NCBI GenBank assembly: GCA_028673005.1
Contig: CM054117.1
Coordinates: 992,001-1,056,000 of the forward strand
Length of the DNA stretch: 64,000 nucleotides
Source of the DNA: Tanypteryx hageni
Taxonomy: Eukaryota; Arthropoda; Insecta; Odonata; Petaluridae
Reading direction: 5' to 3'
Of the stretch, positions 44,313 through 54,642 are shown in pieces. Every line of letters starts with the position of its first letter. Positions within the stretch are counted from its first letter, which is position 1. Below the pieces are notes generated by a model. That model saw only the letters and a list, made by a program, of their open reading frames with translations. It was not told the origin of the DNA and made no database searches. A program made the translations under genes and the position numbers.

Positions 44313-45038
44313 TCAGGTCCATTTTCCAATCACAAGTGGTTGGAGTTTTTCGCTACCGTCTGCATTGCAGCACAGCAAAACTGTCAGTCGCTCCTTGCTT
44401 TTCTGCCCTCCATGGCAAGTTTCTCCTCGAAAAGTTAAGGTTCTATCTGGTAACAAATTATAAAACAATCCTGTTTCATCGGCGTTAAAAATATCGCATG
44501 GTGCATAGTTCTTTATTTTCTCGGGTAACTCTCCTGTCATCCAATGATTCACTGATGCAAGATCTACATTTGCACTCTCTCCTGCAATGACTTTATAAAC
44601 TACACCATGACGGTTTTTAAACCTATCAAGCCATCCGCTGGATGCCGTAAAAGTAGGAAACCCCAGTTGATTTGCGATTTGTATTGCCTTTTCACGCATT
44701 ATAACACCGCTAATCGGGATGTTGGAAGCTCGAGCCTGCTGAAACCACTAGAGTAACAATGCTTCCACTCTTTCGTATGGTGATGCTCGAGAGTTCGTCC
44801 TCCTTTTCGCAGCCACACCGCAGTCGTTTACAGCTTTGAGGATCGATGTTTGGTGAGCCATAATTGTGTTCAGCGATGTCACTGCCAGCCCTAATCGCCT
44901 TGCCATTTCAACACGTTTCAGATGTGAATTTCTATCTACTTCTTCGATTTTTAATCTTTTTTCATCAAGAGTTATAACCTTTCTTTTTGATGCCGTTAGA
45001 AATATATGGGGTGGAGTACAATAACTTTTAAACAGCAC
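44313..45038 (-). pseudogene. Tigger transposase, N-terminal half with frame break
   Basis: 45038-44748 reads SKRKVITLDEKRLKIEEVDR, then KRVEMARRLGLAVTSLNTIM (CENP-B N-terminal HTH). After a break, 44699-44313 reads REKAIQIANQLGFPTFTASS, WLDRFKNRHGVVYKV (second HTH) and CDIFNADETGLFYNLLPDRT (first catalytic Asp of DDE_1), followed by KERLTVLLCCNADGSEKLQP. It is truncated before the second Asp. The family binds its terminal repeats and inserts at TA. Confidence 0.88.
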
Positions 45039-45650
45039 TGAGAGTAAAATTCTCTAAAATATTTAAAACTTGGTAAATTTACAGCTTTCAACTTACGAGG
45101 TGCAACTGTCACTAAAATAGAAATGACATAGAATGCACTGATTGTATTATGACAATCAGACAAACGAGCAGAGTTCCAACGGTAGACGACTGAACTTGGC
45201 TTGTTGTGTACCGAAGACGACGGCTGATAAAGAACTGCCACTGAGAAAGTTTAGATGGTGGAGACTGAGAGTAGAGATGCTACAATGTATGTAGACAAAG
45301 TTTGATGGTAATTTAATGAAAGTGAAATCTAGTAGACTCTGCATAGCCACATTTTTCTGTACATAGATTGTAACTAAGTAGGGCATATTGGAAGCAAAAG
45401 AAACACTTTTACTGACCTTATTGAGTTAATCGTAAACTATGTATAATACAAATTAACTTAATAGAGGTTGTGTTGCGTTTATGTACCTTTTCCAGTTTTC
45501 GTAATTTTTATTCTCACGTTATAAGCTGATGTAATTCTAGACGGGGCGTTGAAACTCGATACTTAAAGATAAAGATAAAGCACCAAGCAACGCATTTTTC
45601 ATAGTTCCTTTGGGTAGGATGACGGTAAGCGGGGTAATTAGGGAGGTTTA
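45039..45650. other. No recognisable gene
   Basis: Minus-strand open frames here (for example 45386-45156) show no domain. The sequence is probably intergenic. Confidence 0.35.
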
Positions 45651-45659
45651 GGCTTCCAA

Positions 45660-45697
45660 GGAAATTCGGTAAGCCCCCCTGCTGTACCGAATTTCCT
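45660..45697. repeat. Perfect 12-bp inverted repeat
   Basis: GGAAATTCGGTA, a ~13-bp spacer, then TACCGAATTTCC. It could form a strong hairpin. No poly-T follows and no element ends are apparent. Confidence 0.85.
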
Positions 45698-45929
45698 GCA
45701 GTACAGTGAACATGCCTGTTCGAATCTGAAGGTTTCGTGAGCCAGCTGGAGACATTCGCAGAAGGACCGAAAATGATATCTCTGGAATAGGTTTTATGAT
45801 AGGATTTACCTCATATCATCGGTCCCTATCATTTGTTTTCAAATTGCTTCCCTGAAACATTTTTTTCGATCCTTTTTAGAGATAACAATATACTCCCAGT
45901 ATACCCGTAGCCGATTGGGCTACCAAAAT

Positions 45930-45992
45930 ATCTTCAAACCTCTCGAGTCCCACCTAGAAGACTTTCGAGTCCCACCGGTTGAGAAACACTGA
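45930..45992. mobile_element. hAT-type terminal fragment
   Basis: ACTTTCGAGTCCCACCGGTTGAGAAACACTG is the complement of a CAGTGTTTCTCAACC end, as in many hAT elements. The partner end was not identified. Confidence 0.45.
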
Positions 45993-46002
45993 TCTATATC
46001 AT

Positions 46003-47517
46003 ATATCATCTATTATATAATACCCTTCTTACAGAGGAGGAACATCTATCATAACATATATATATATATATAGGATCTAATGTTTAGGCACTTCCAGAAA
46101 AGCGGAAGACTCGAAATTTTTTCGTCGGTAGGATTATGTGAAAAACCGACTAGTAAAAACGAAAATCTTCAAAAAGTTCTCCAATGCGGCAACTAAAAAT
46201 TCGAATTTGTTTACACAAATTTTCAAGGTTTATGTATTTCCGGGTGTGCTACGGAACTGTAACTTTTTATAGGTAGAATTTGTTAAAAAACGAAATAGGG
46301 ATTATAGAAATTTTGATATTTTAAGTTGATTGGCAGTAAAAAATTCTTAAATTTTAAACACATAGTTAAATATTTACATACTACAGGGCGAATTAGGAAG
46401 CTGAAACTTTAAAATTATTTAGAGCTTAGTCTATATAGACGTTCCTTACAGAGGAGGAGGAGGATGTAACATACTAGTAGAAGGTGCTTGCATACTGCAA
46501 GCATTTCATCTCACCTTGAAAAAACATTAATTTTTCAGACAGATATTTCATCATTACAAATATTCTATTATTTCTAAAGATTTCACCTCCGTAGCGATTT
46601 TCGTTTTTCCCACATGTAAAAATAATAGTTTAAAACAATCCCCAAATGTTGCAATTTTAAACATTTTACACTTTCTCCAATATGGGGTACTAATGCTACA
46701 CATTTCATCCAAATTTTAAAGTTGTAGCACTTCTAGAAGTAAAATAATATTTTTCTAATTGTTTAAAATTTAAACATTTTTAACGGTTGCCGTAATATAT
46801 ATATGGAGAGATTGAAATGTTTATTTGTGCAAATGCACTGTTCTGTAAATAATTTGAAAATTTCAGCTTCCTAGCTCATCCTTTAGTACCTAAACAGTTA
46901 TCTATTTGCTTAAACTTTAAGAATTTTTAATTGTCAAACAAAAGAAAATATCAAAATCTGTATAAACCCTATTTCGTTTTTTTAAGAATTCTACATATAA
47001 AAAAAAATTAAAAAACGAAATAGGGATTATAGAAATTTTGATATTTTAATTTGTTTGGCAGTTAAAAATTCGTAAAATTTAAACAAATTGGTAGATGCTT
47101 AGACACTACGCCGCAAGTTAGGGTGCTGACATTTTTAAATTATTTAGAAGTTAGCCTATGTAAATTAAAAAATATTTCAATTTATCCATGAAATTGTTAT
47201 TTTGGCCGTTAAAAATTATTTAAATTCAAACAATTAGATAAATATTTTTTCACTTCTAATTGTACTATAAATTTAGAATTTGGCAGAAATGTGTGGCATT
47301 ATTAACTCAATGTGGAAAAAATATAATATTCCTAAAATTGCAAAAATTAGCGATAGTTTTACTCCGTTATTGTTCCATAATGAAAAACGAAAACCACTCC
47401 AGAGGAGAAATCTTATGAATTAAAGAAATATTTCCCATGATGAAATATTTCTCTGAAAAATTAATATTTTTTCAAGGTGAGATGAAATGTTTGCAGCGTG
47501 CAAGCACATTCTACTAG

Positions 47518-47522
<5 letters not shown>
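46003..47522. repeat. AT-rich ~770-bp repeat: three partial units
   Basis: 46003-46435 is an inverted partial unit (TAATGTTTAGGCACTTCCAG onward). 46478-47008 is a direct partial unit starting GTGCTTGCATACTGCAAGC. 47009-47522 is inverted and ends GCAAGCACATTCTACTAGTA. The latter two meet at AAAAACGAAATAGGGATTATA, forming a palindrome centred near 47008. These copies are more diverged than those at 18.9-21.3 kb. Confidence 0.88.

Positions 47523-47571
<49 letters not shown>
47523..47571. repeat. (TA)n microsatellite at Penelope 5' border
   Basis: About 24 TA units between the AT-rich repeat and the Penelope element. Confidence 0.95.
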
Positions 47572-47573
<2 letters not shown>

Positions 47574-47597
47574 ATGTCAACAAGGTGTTGGGATGAG

Positions 47598-47796
47598 GAA
47601 GGAGTAGTTCCGAAAGCTTTACGTTTGTGATGTTTCTGTGTTTTTGTGTTATTTTACGTGTGTCGCTTCGACATCCCCGGGGCCTCGCCAACCTGAAGTC
47701 GTCTGATTGGTGAGTGCTCACTGGGTTTCCTCATCCCAACACCTTGTTGACATCCATATATTCATTTTACCTTTCCTTTTCCGTAAGTTGTTATAT
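47598..47796 (+). repeat. Left pseudo-LTR
   Basis: Starts GAAGGAGTAGTTCCGAAAGC and ends TTTTCCGTAAGTTGTTATAT. It lacks the CTGA that precedes GAAGGAG in the right copy, so its hammerhead-like core is cut at the 5' side. Confidence 0.9.
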
Positions 47797-47890
47797 TATT
47801 TTACCTTATCCTTTCGTGTCTGTCATCCTTTCTTTTTTACCAACTTTCCTATCGCCTTTATCTTTTATACTTTATACTTCTCCTTCCACA

Positions 47891-50716
47891 ATGGAAAATA
47901 TCCGCCGTTTCCGTTATCACCTCCGCAAACATACATCATTAACTTGCCAGATTGAATTCCTCAATGGCTGCCTAGAACTAGGCCTCCCCCCCAAAGGTCT
48001 CACCGTGAGAATCCCCCTATCGGGCCTTCCTCCGGCTATCCGCTCATCTTTCGCCCTTACATATCACCTCATGTCCCTCAACATTGTCCGTCTAATCTTA
48101 CGCCACTATAAATCAATCTCTAACATGCACTTTGAGAAATGTTTAATCCTCATACACGAACTCAATCATTCCCAAAACTCCACAGCTGATCTCGACGCCA
48201 TTTTCCGTAGAGCTGCAGAGGATATCGCAGCCAACCGATACAGACTCATACGCAAACTTTCCCTTATGTGCGTCCGCCACCTCCAGCTCGGCCTACCTCT
48301 CCCCTTCTTCCCAGCTGGTAAGTCCGACATCCCCCCTCCCCCGCCTCTCCTCGCCCAAAAACCCTCCTTGGCCGACCTTTTGGGAATCCCCACTCCACCC
48401 CCACTACACTCTCTCAGGAGGTCTCCCTTTGTTTCAACCCGCGAACCGAGGATGCATCCCAATTCTCCGCAGGACCTCACCCCAACGCATACCGCAAACC
48501 CCTCCCAGCCAGATGACGTCCTGAACCTTTCCTCTCATGTTCTTAACCCCGCCGAGAATGCCCTCCTTTCCCGAGGCCTCTCCTTCTGCCCCACCATAAA
48601 ATTTGACCATTTTTGTCTCCTTGCCGACATACAAGCCTTCGTACGCTTACTCCGCCTCAAAGCCGCCCCACCCACATCTGACTCCTCATCTTCCCCCGAC
48701 TCACTTCCACAATCCCTTTCTGCCTTCAAACCCCCTTCCCAATACATCCCCCCCTCTCTTCCTCCCCACCATCCCATCGAGCAATATGCTAATTACATAA
48801 TTCACGCAGTCGCCCAGCCCAACTTTCCCGACCTCCTTGACCACAACGACAATTTGACGAAACCAGAAAGACACGCAATTTCTACGTTGAAACGCAACGA
48901 CAAAATTATTATCCTCCCTGCAGACAAAGGTACCACCACCGTGGTAATGGACCGCTCGCATTACAACGACGAAGCCCTCCGCCAACTATCTGACCAAACT
49001 TCTTACCTTCCTCTCCCCTCCAACCCCACTGACAGCCACTCCTCCGAAATTTCTGCATATCTGCGTTCCGTGGGAAAACAAGAAGGCCTCTCTGAATCCA
49101 CCATTTCCCTGATGATCCCCAACACACCCCGGACCCCAACCTTCTACCTACTCCCAAAAATCCACAAACCCAACATCCCCGGCCGCCCCATTGTTGCCAG
49201 CTTTAATTCTCCCACGGAACGCATCTCTGCCTATGTTGACTCCCACCTACAACCTCTCGTCCGTCAAATCCCATCCTTCATCAGAGACACAAACCACTTT
49301 CTACTACGCCTAAAATCACTCCCTTCCCCTCTCCCACCTAACACAATTATGTCCACTATAGACGTCTGCTCCCTCTACACCAACATCCCTCACAACCAAG
49401 GACTGTCCGCCCTGAGAAAATTATTGGACTCCAGACCACCTGACACAAGACCATCCTCCCATTTCCTAACGAAGCTGGCTGAAATGGTGCTCCAAAAAAA
49501 CAACTTCTCTTTCGGAGGGCGCCACTACCTACAAATAAAAGGTACCGCGATGGGCACTCGCATGGCGCCCTCCTATGCCAATGCCTTCTTAGGCGAATGG
49601 GAGGAACGCTTTCTTGACGTTTCCCCCAGACCACTCCTATGGCTGAGGTATATTGACGATATTTTTCTTCTCTGGACACATGGACCCGACTCGCTACAAT
49701 CCTTTTTACAACGCCTCTCATCCCACCCCACGCTTTCCTTCACCCACCACTCCTCTGCCTCCAACATCACCTTCCTGGATGTCGATCTCTCCATCCGGGA
49801 AAACAAAATCCACACCAGCGTGCACCTCAAGCCTTCCAACCGCCTTCAATATCTCCAGTTCAACAGCTGCCATCCCCTCCACACCAAAACCTCTATTCCC
49901 TATGCCCTAGCCCGACGAGGGCGGAGAATTTGCTCGGACAGAGATTCCCTGTCCGAGTACTGCTCCACCCTCGAACATGCCTTCTTACAGCGCGGATACC
50001 CGCCGGATCTGATCCGAGACCAAATCCGGCGGGCAGTCGCACCCGCCACCCCTAACTCCCACCTCAATACCCACACCACCACCGATTCCACCCTCCAACT
50101 CACCCTAACCACCCTGTATTTCCCCGGCATCCACGACATCCTGAAAAACATCCTGAAAGCCGCCCACCTTATCCTCTCATCCTCCCCTCACCAGATCCCA
50201 TTTCCCAGACCACCGATGCTCTCCTTCCGCCGTCCCCCTAATCTGGCAAATATGCTATGGAAGAAAGAACCCCCAGCACCCACGCCTTTACACCCTGCCG
50301 GATCTTACCCCTGCGGTAGACCCCGATGTCTAACATGCCCAATAAACCCCCCCTGCAACTCCTTCTCCAGTCCCACAACCAACATCACCTACCCCATAAC
50401 TTCCACCACCAACTGCACCACCTGCAATATCATTTACCTCCTGAGATGCACCCAATGTTCCGCCTTTTACGTTGGCCTCACCAGCAATCCCCTCAACATC
50501 CGCATGAATGGCCACCGCAACAGCGTCATTCTCAAACGACCGCTGCCGGTGGCCGTTCATGCGAACAAACATAATTTAAAGTTCAACAACTGCTTCACAG
50601 TGAGAGTCATTCGCGCTCTCCCCGACAATGCTTCGGCTCCCCAACTCCGTCAGTGGGAGCTTTCGCATATCCATCTCCTAAACTCCTTCACTCCCCCAGG
50701 CCTCAACCTTCGATAG
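47891..50716 (+). CDS. Penelope-like RT and GIY-YIG endonuclease
   Basis: The open frame extends 5' to 47714; I choose ATG 47891 (MENIRRFRYHLRK) because the upstream part lies mostly in the pseudo-LTR. The product has 941 residues. It begins with an N-terminal helical region and a Pro-rich linker (~140-200). ILPADKGTTTVVMD is near 340 and FYLLPKIHKPNIPGRPIV near 417. Motif A is IDVCSLYTNIP (~489), motif B KGTAMGTRMAPSYANAF (~550) and motif C LRYIDDIFLLW with the YIDD catalytic pair (~585). Then come FLDVDLSI, CGRPRCLTCP (~807), CTTCNIIYLLRC with FYVGLTSNPLNIRMNGHR (GIY-YIG, ~845) and a C-terminal QLRQWELSHIHLLN. Penelope enzymes copy their RNA at an endonuclease nick. No stop or frameshift is visible, so the copy may be active. 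Confidence 0.93.
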   Translation: MENIRRFRYHLRKHTSLTCQIEFLNGCLELGLPPKGLTVRIPLSGLPPAIRSSFALTYHLMSLNIVRLILRHYKSISNMHFEKCLILIHELNHSQNSTADLDAIFRRAAEDIAANRYRLIRKLSLMCVRHLQLGLPLPFFPAGKSDIPPPPPLLAQKPSLADLLGIPTPPPLHSLRRSPFVSTREPRMHPNSPQDLTPTHTANPSQPDDVLNLSSHVLNPAENALLSRGLSFCPTIKFDHFCLLADIQAFVRLLRLKAAPPTSDSSSSPDSLPQSLSAFKPPSQYIPPSLPPHHPIEQYANYIIHAVAQPNFPDLLDHNDNLTKPERHAISTLKRNDKIIILPADKGTTTVVMDRSHYNDEALRQLSDQTSYLPLPSNPTDSHSSEISAYLRSVGKQEGLSESTISLMIPNTPRTPTFYLLPKIHKPNIPGRPIVASFNSPTERISAYVDSHLQPLVRQIPSFIRDTNHFLLRLKSLPSPLPPNTIMSTIDVCSLYTNIPHNQGLSALRKLLDSRPPDTRPSSHFLTKLAEMVLQKNNFSFGGRHYLQIKGTAMGTRMAPSYANAFLGEWEERFLDVSPRPLLWLRYIDDIFLLWTHGPDSLQSFLQRLSSHPTLSFTHHSSASNITFLDVDLSIRENKIHTSVHLKPSNRLQYLQFNSCHPLHTKTSIPYALARRGRRICSDRDSLSEYCSTLEHAFLQRGYPPDLIRDQIRRAVAPATPNSHLNTHTTTDSTLQLTLTTLYFPGIHDILKNILKAAHLILSSSPHQIPFPRPPMLSFRRPPNLANMLWKKEPPAPTPLHPAGSYPCGRPRCLTCPINPPCNSFSSPTTNITYPITSTTNCTTCNIIYLLRCTQCSAFYVGLTSNPLNIRMNGHRNSVILKRPLPVAVHANKHNLKFNNCFTVRVIRALPDNASAPQLRQWELSHIHLLNSFTPPGLNLR

Positions 50717-50858
50717 CTTTTCACACCCTTTCTGTCTTCTTCCAACACCCTACCCATCCCCAACCCCCTCCGTTTCCTCCAATCCTCGACCTTTCCGTAC
50801 TACCCTTCCACCCCCATGCCTCCACCCAGTGTCACCACCATCAGTTCTCTCTCTGTAG

Positions 50859-50889
50859 CTGAAGAAGGAGTAGTTCCGAAAGCTTTACG
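50859..50889 (+). ncRNA. Hammerhead-like ribozyme motif in right pseudo-LTR
   Basis: CTGAAGA, one extra A, hairpin GGA-GTAGT-TCC, GAAA, then the palindromic AGCT. The layout is the same as at 18746 and 62482. It matches the hammerhead CUGANGA...GAAA core reported for Penelope pseudo-LTRs. Stem II is only 3 bp and stem I is not obvious, so function is uncertain. Confidence 0.4.
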
Positions 50890-51056
50890 TTTGTGATGTT
50901 TCTGTGTTTTTGTGTTATTTTACGTGTGTCGCTTCAACATCCCCGGGGCCTCGCCAACCTGAAGTCGTCTGATTGGTGAGTGCTCACTGGGTTTCCTCAT
51001 CCCAACACCTTGTTGACATCCATATATTCATTTTACCTTTCCTTTTCCGTAAGTTG

Positions 51057-51062
<6 letters not shown>
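50864..51062 (+). repeat. Right pseudo-LTR
   Basis: Near-identical to 47598-47796. Upstream, 50717-50863 is 3' UTR. It runs into a (TA)n tract at 51059-51116. Confidence 0.92.

Positions 51063-51116
<54 letters not shown>
51059..51116. repeat. (AT)n microsatellite at Penelope 3' border
   Basis: About 29 AT units following the right pseudo-LTR. Confidence 0.95.
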
Positions 51117-51119
<3 letters not shown>

Positions 51120-51662
51120 TTTCATAAATTTGCATTTTTAAATTAGTGGAAATTGAGATAGAATCACGGAACAACAACAATTCCATAGCTAAGAGAATGA
51201 AGTTTTTTATTTTTGAAGATTAAATTCAAATCGGTGCCGAATTGGCGAAGAAATATGTTTTTAGTCGGAAAAAGCAGATGCTCAATAATAAAGAACTACA
51301 GCTATCATTGCAACCAGGACAATGCTTTTCAATGGGAATTGGCTATCCATATTATAATAGCATCGCTTTAATGCTTTATAATAGGGAACTTCTTATTTTC
51401 CCTTTGTTTTCAACCAAAGACGTATTTATATGATGACGTCATAATTTTAAAACGCGATATATATTATTAAATAATAGAACTCCTTTCAATTATGGGGGTT
51501 GATGAACTGTATATAATAATAGCTTTAATTTAGTGATTCCAAAGAGAATCAGTGGATTGTATTATAATCAAATTCATTTAAAACTACGGCGTAAACCTTT
51601 AACGACATCAAAATCCAAAAACAGGAAATATTAAAAAGAAATCTGCCTGAGTTAACATCATC
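51117..51662. other. No recognisable gene
   Basis: AT-rich sequence between the Penelope element and the RTE tail. The open frame 51242-51433 shows no domain. Confidence 0.4.
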
Positions 51663-51691
51663 ATCATCATGCTTCTTTCTGAAGACAGGTT

Positions 51692-52694
51692 TTAATTGAA
51701 TCGCTGCCTCCATTTCTCTCTCTCCCTAGAAGCCTCTTTTATACCTCTATAAGTATTATATCCCTGCCTTATATTATCTAATATTCCTATTCTTTTTCTC
51801 CCTCTTCCTGTTATTCCATTAATTTTTCCTTCTAAGATCGTCCTTTGTAAGCACTGTCTTCTCAATATGTGCCCTATCCAATTTGCTTTTCTTTTCCTGA
51901 TTGTTTTTATTAGAGTCCTTTCTTCTCCCACCATTTCTAATACTTCTTCATTTCTCTTTCTCTCTGTCCATTTCACTTTCATCATTCTTCTCCATACCCA
52001 CATCTCAAAACTTTCTAAATATTTTTCCTCCTTTCTCCTTACCGTCCACATCTCTGCACCATAAAGAGCTATGCTCCATAAGTAGCATTTTGCTAATTTC
52101 TTCCTTGTTTCTAAATTTATTTTCTTGCTTGTGAGAAGCTCCTTCTTCTCGTTAAATGCTGCTTTTGCAATCCTACTTCTGATGTCCTGTGTACTACTTC
52201 CATCCTGTGCTAAAATACTGCCGAGATATTTGAAACTACTTACTTGTTCCAATTTTTGGCCATTTACCATTATATTTAATTCTTTATGTTCCTTTGAAAC
52301 CACCATGACTTTCGTTTTTTCTGCATTGATCTTCATTCAATATTGTTGGCCAACCTCCACTAGTCTGTCTGTCATCTTCTGAAGCTCTTTCTCGCCTTCT
52401 GCTATTAAGCCCTGATCATCTGCGTATTTAATGGTGGTAATACTTTCACCTCCTATCTTAAATCCTTTCTCTTCCATCAACGCTTCTTCTGTTATTGTTT
52501 CTGCATAAATATTAAATATCGCTGGTAAAATAGGACAACCCTGCCTCACTCCCCTCCCTATTGAAGTACTTTGTTTCTTCTCCTTCAACCCTGACTCTAA
52601 TCTTTTGATCAAAGTAAAGGTTTTTAAGCAGTCTTTTATCTTTCCAATCTATTCCTATTTTGTTTAAAATACCCAGCATTTTATCCCATTTCAA
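51692..52694 (-). pseudogene. RTE RT catalytic core and C-terminus (copy 2)
   Basis: After a frameshift near 52700 (KAFEMG, resumed in the next frame as MKWDKMLGILNKIGID) the RT continues with VEGEETKYFNREG and, in a further frame, SIGRGVRQGCPILPAIFNIY, TIKYADDQGLIAEGEKELQ (catalytic YADD), MKINAEKTKVMVVSKE and SSFKYLGSILAQDGSS. The C-terminal region has YGAEMWTVRRKEEKYLESFE, RRMMKVKW, IRKRKANWIGHILRR and REREKWRQRFN. The catalytic residues are kept, but the three frames do not join. Confidence 0.9.
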
Positions 52695-52794
52695 AAGCTT
52701 TCTCCCAATCTACAAAACAAAAATACATACCTTTATTGACTTCTAGCGCTCTTTCTATCATCATCCTCGTACATCCTATAGCATCTCTAGTTCC

Positions 52795-54642
52795 TCATCC
52801 TCTTCTGAAACCAAACTGATTAATTTGCAGCTCCTTTTCTATTTTACCTTCAATTCTTTTGGTTATTATTCTGGTTAGAACTTTAGCTGTATGAGAAATT
52901 AAACTAATAGTTCTGTAATCCTTACAACTTTTTGCATTGTTCTTTTTCTCCAGTGGTACCATTAAAACATCTAAAAAATCTTCAGGCCGTATGTCAGTAT
53001 CATATACTTGGTTAAAAAATTTTGTTAGTTGCTTAACTGCTTTCGACCCCAAAACCTTAAGAACGTACACTGGTATATCATCACTCCCAACAGCCTTCCT
53101 TCTTTTCATGTCATCAATTGCCCTTTTAACTTCAGACTCGAGAATACTTGGTCCTAGCTGATCTTTTTCCACATCCTCTTTTTCATTTAATTCAATATTT
53201 CTTGGCTTTCCTTCTTTGTCATACAGAACCTCAATGTATTCTTTCCAGACATTCTGTACATTGTCTGGCTCCGAGACTATTTTACCACTTTTGGTCATGA
53301 TTCCTTTACGTCCTATCTTTCTTGCCTTTTTCTTGAATAGTTCCCTTGCTTTGCTATACATGAGGTCTGTTCTACAAATTCTTTCAAATTCGACAATCTC
53401 CTCGCATTTCTCATTTATCCACTGTTCTCTGGCTTTATCTGTTTCCCTTCTTAAAGCATTATTTAACTCCTTGTACTTTCTTTGGCCTTCTTCAGTGTTT
53501 ATGTTCTTCCACTTTCTCCGCTCTTCCATTTTTTGCAGCATGGCTGCTGTGATCCAGGGTTTTTTGTTTTTTTCACCCGTTATCTTTCCTACCTTCTTTT
53601 CCATTACATCTTTAATGTTGCTATGGATGTATCTCCACTCCTCATCTACATTCTTCCTATTTTCTTCAGCTCTCTCCCCCAACCTTTCCTCCAGCTCAGT
53701 CATGATAGCCTCCTTGTTTTCAAGGAGTTCCTCTAAGTTCCATTTCTTGTTAACTCTTATGTTTCTCTTAACACTGTTCAGTCTACATTGTATATTTGCC
53801 ACCAAAAGGTTGTGGTCGGAATCGATATCTGCTCCTGGTAGTGTTTTAACATTTTTAATGCTATTTCTAAATCTTTCATTGACTAGTATGTAATCTATCT
53901 GGTATCTTCTCTGGTCTCCTGGGCTTCTCCATGTGTAAAGTGTCCGCTGGTGATGCTTAAACCATGTAATAGTTACAATCCATCTATTTCTATGGCAGAA
54001 TTCCACAAGTTTCTCCCCTCTTTCATTTCTCTTCCCTAGTCCATATTTTCCCACTATGTTATCTTCCTGTCCCTCTCCGACTACACTGTTCCAGTCTCCC
54101 ATTACTAAGGTGGTGATCCTTCTTTTTCCCTCCTCCTCCAATATCTCCATAATCTGTTCATAGATTTCATCTACTTCGTCGTCGCCAGTATTAGTTGTTG
54201 GCATATACACTTGAATTATAAGCATTTCCACTGGCTCCATCTGAAGTTTTATGGCTATTAATCTATCATTAACTGTCACTACCTTGCTAATTCTTTCAGC
54301 TATCTCTTTTCTCATTATAATCCCCACTCCCCTTTCCTTTTTCTCCCCTCCCGAGTCAATAATCTTAAATTCATCTAAATTTATCTCGCCTTCTTCTTCC
54401 CACAGAACTTCACTAAGACCTATTATACCTACATTGTTCCTTCTCATTTCCCTTTTTAAGTTCTCTAGTTTACCCCCTGAATTCATAGTCCCAACTTTCC
54501 ATGTGCCTATTTTTAATTTCTCACTACTTGCTTTCTTATTAATGTTACATTTCCTCTGTGCATCCCCTAGGTTAGTCCTCACCCGGAGATCCGATTGGGG
54601 GACTATTTTACCTCCGGAATATCTTACCCCAGAAAGATCCAT
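52795..54642 (-). pseudogene. RTE endonuclease-RT polyprotein, first 615 codons
   Basis: Starts MDLSGVRYSGGKIVPQ. Endonuclease: KIGTWKVGTMNSGG (~45), GLSEVLWEEEGE with the Glu, IQVYMPTTN, LVMGDWNSVVGEG with Asp and Asn, TWRSPGDQRRYQIDYILVNE, and DSDHNLLVANIQ with the terminal His. A linker follows. RT start: LESEVKRAIDDMKRRKAVGS, DIPVYVLKVLGS, VPLEKKNNAKSCKDYRTISL, INQFGFRRG, then TGA. The frame after the TGA continues with GTRDAIGCTRMMIERALEV, so the stop is a lesion inside the RT domain. It encodes the target-nicking half intact but not the full RT. Confidence 0.92.

Larger units (their letters stand above)
43928..45038 (-). mobile_element. Tigger-type element, partial
   Basis: A TA-flanked terminus CAGTGAACTCCCGATCTAAC lies at about 43927, and a minus-strand transposase extends to 45038. 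The matching opposite terminus was not found, so the 5' side is truncated or rearranged. A 29-bp minisatellite lies inside the 3' non-coding part. Confidence 0.7.
47572..51062 (+). mobile_element. Complete Penelope-like element
   Basis: Direct pseudo-LTRs (47598-47796 and 50864-51062) bracket a single long ORF. Both outer sides are (TA)n. A ~27-bp inverted piece of the pseudo-LTR end (TGGATGTCAACAAGGTGTTGGGATGAGG, 47572-47599) precedes the left pseudo-LTR, as is typical of Penelope insertion tails. The two pseudo-LTRs look nearly identical (GCTTCGACATCC against GCTTCAACATCC), so the insertion is young. The type looks like Neptune/Poseidon, with a C-terminal GIY-YIG domain preceded by a Cys motif. 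Confidence 0.93.

Noticed and set aside
48166..50574. Several long antisense open frames in the Penelope ORF
   Set aside because: They are shadows of the GC-richer, Pro-rich sense frame and show no domains.
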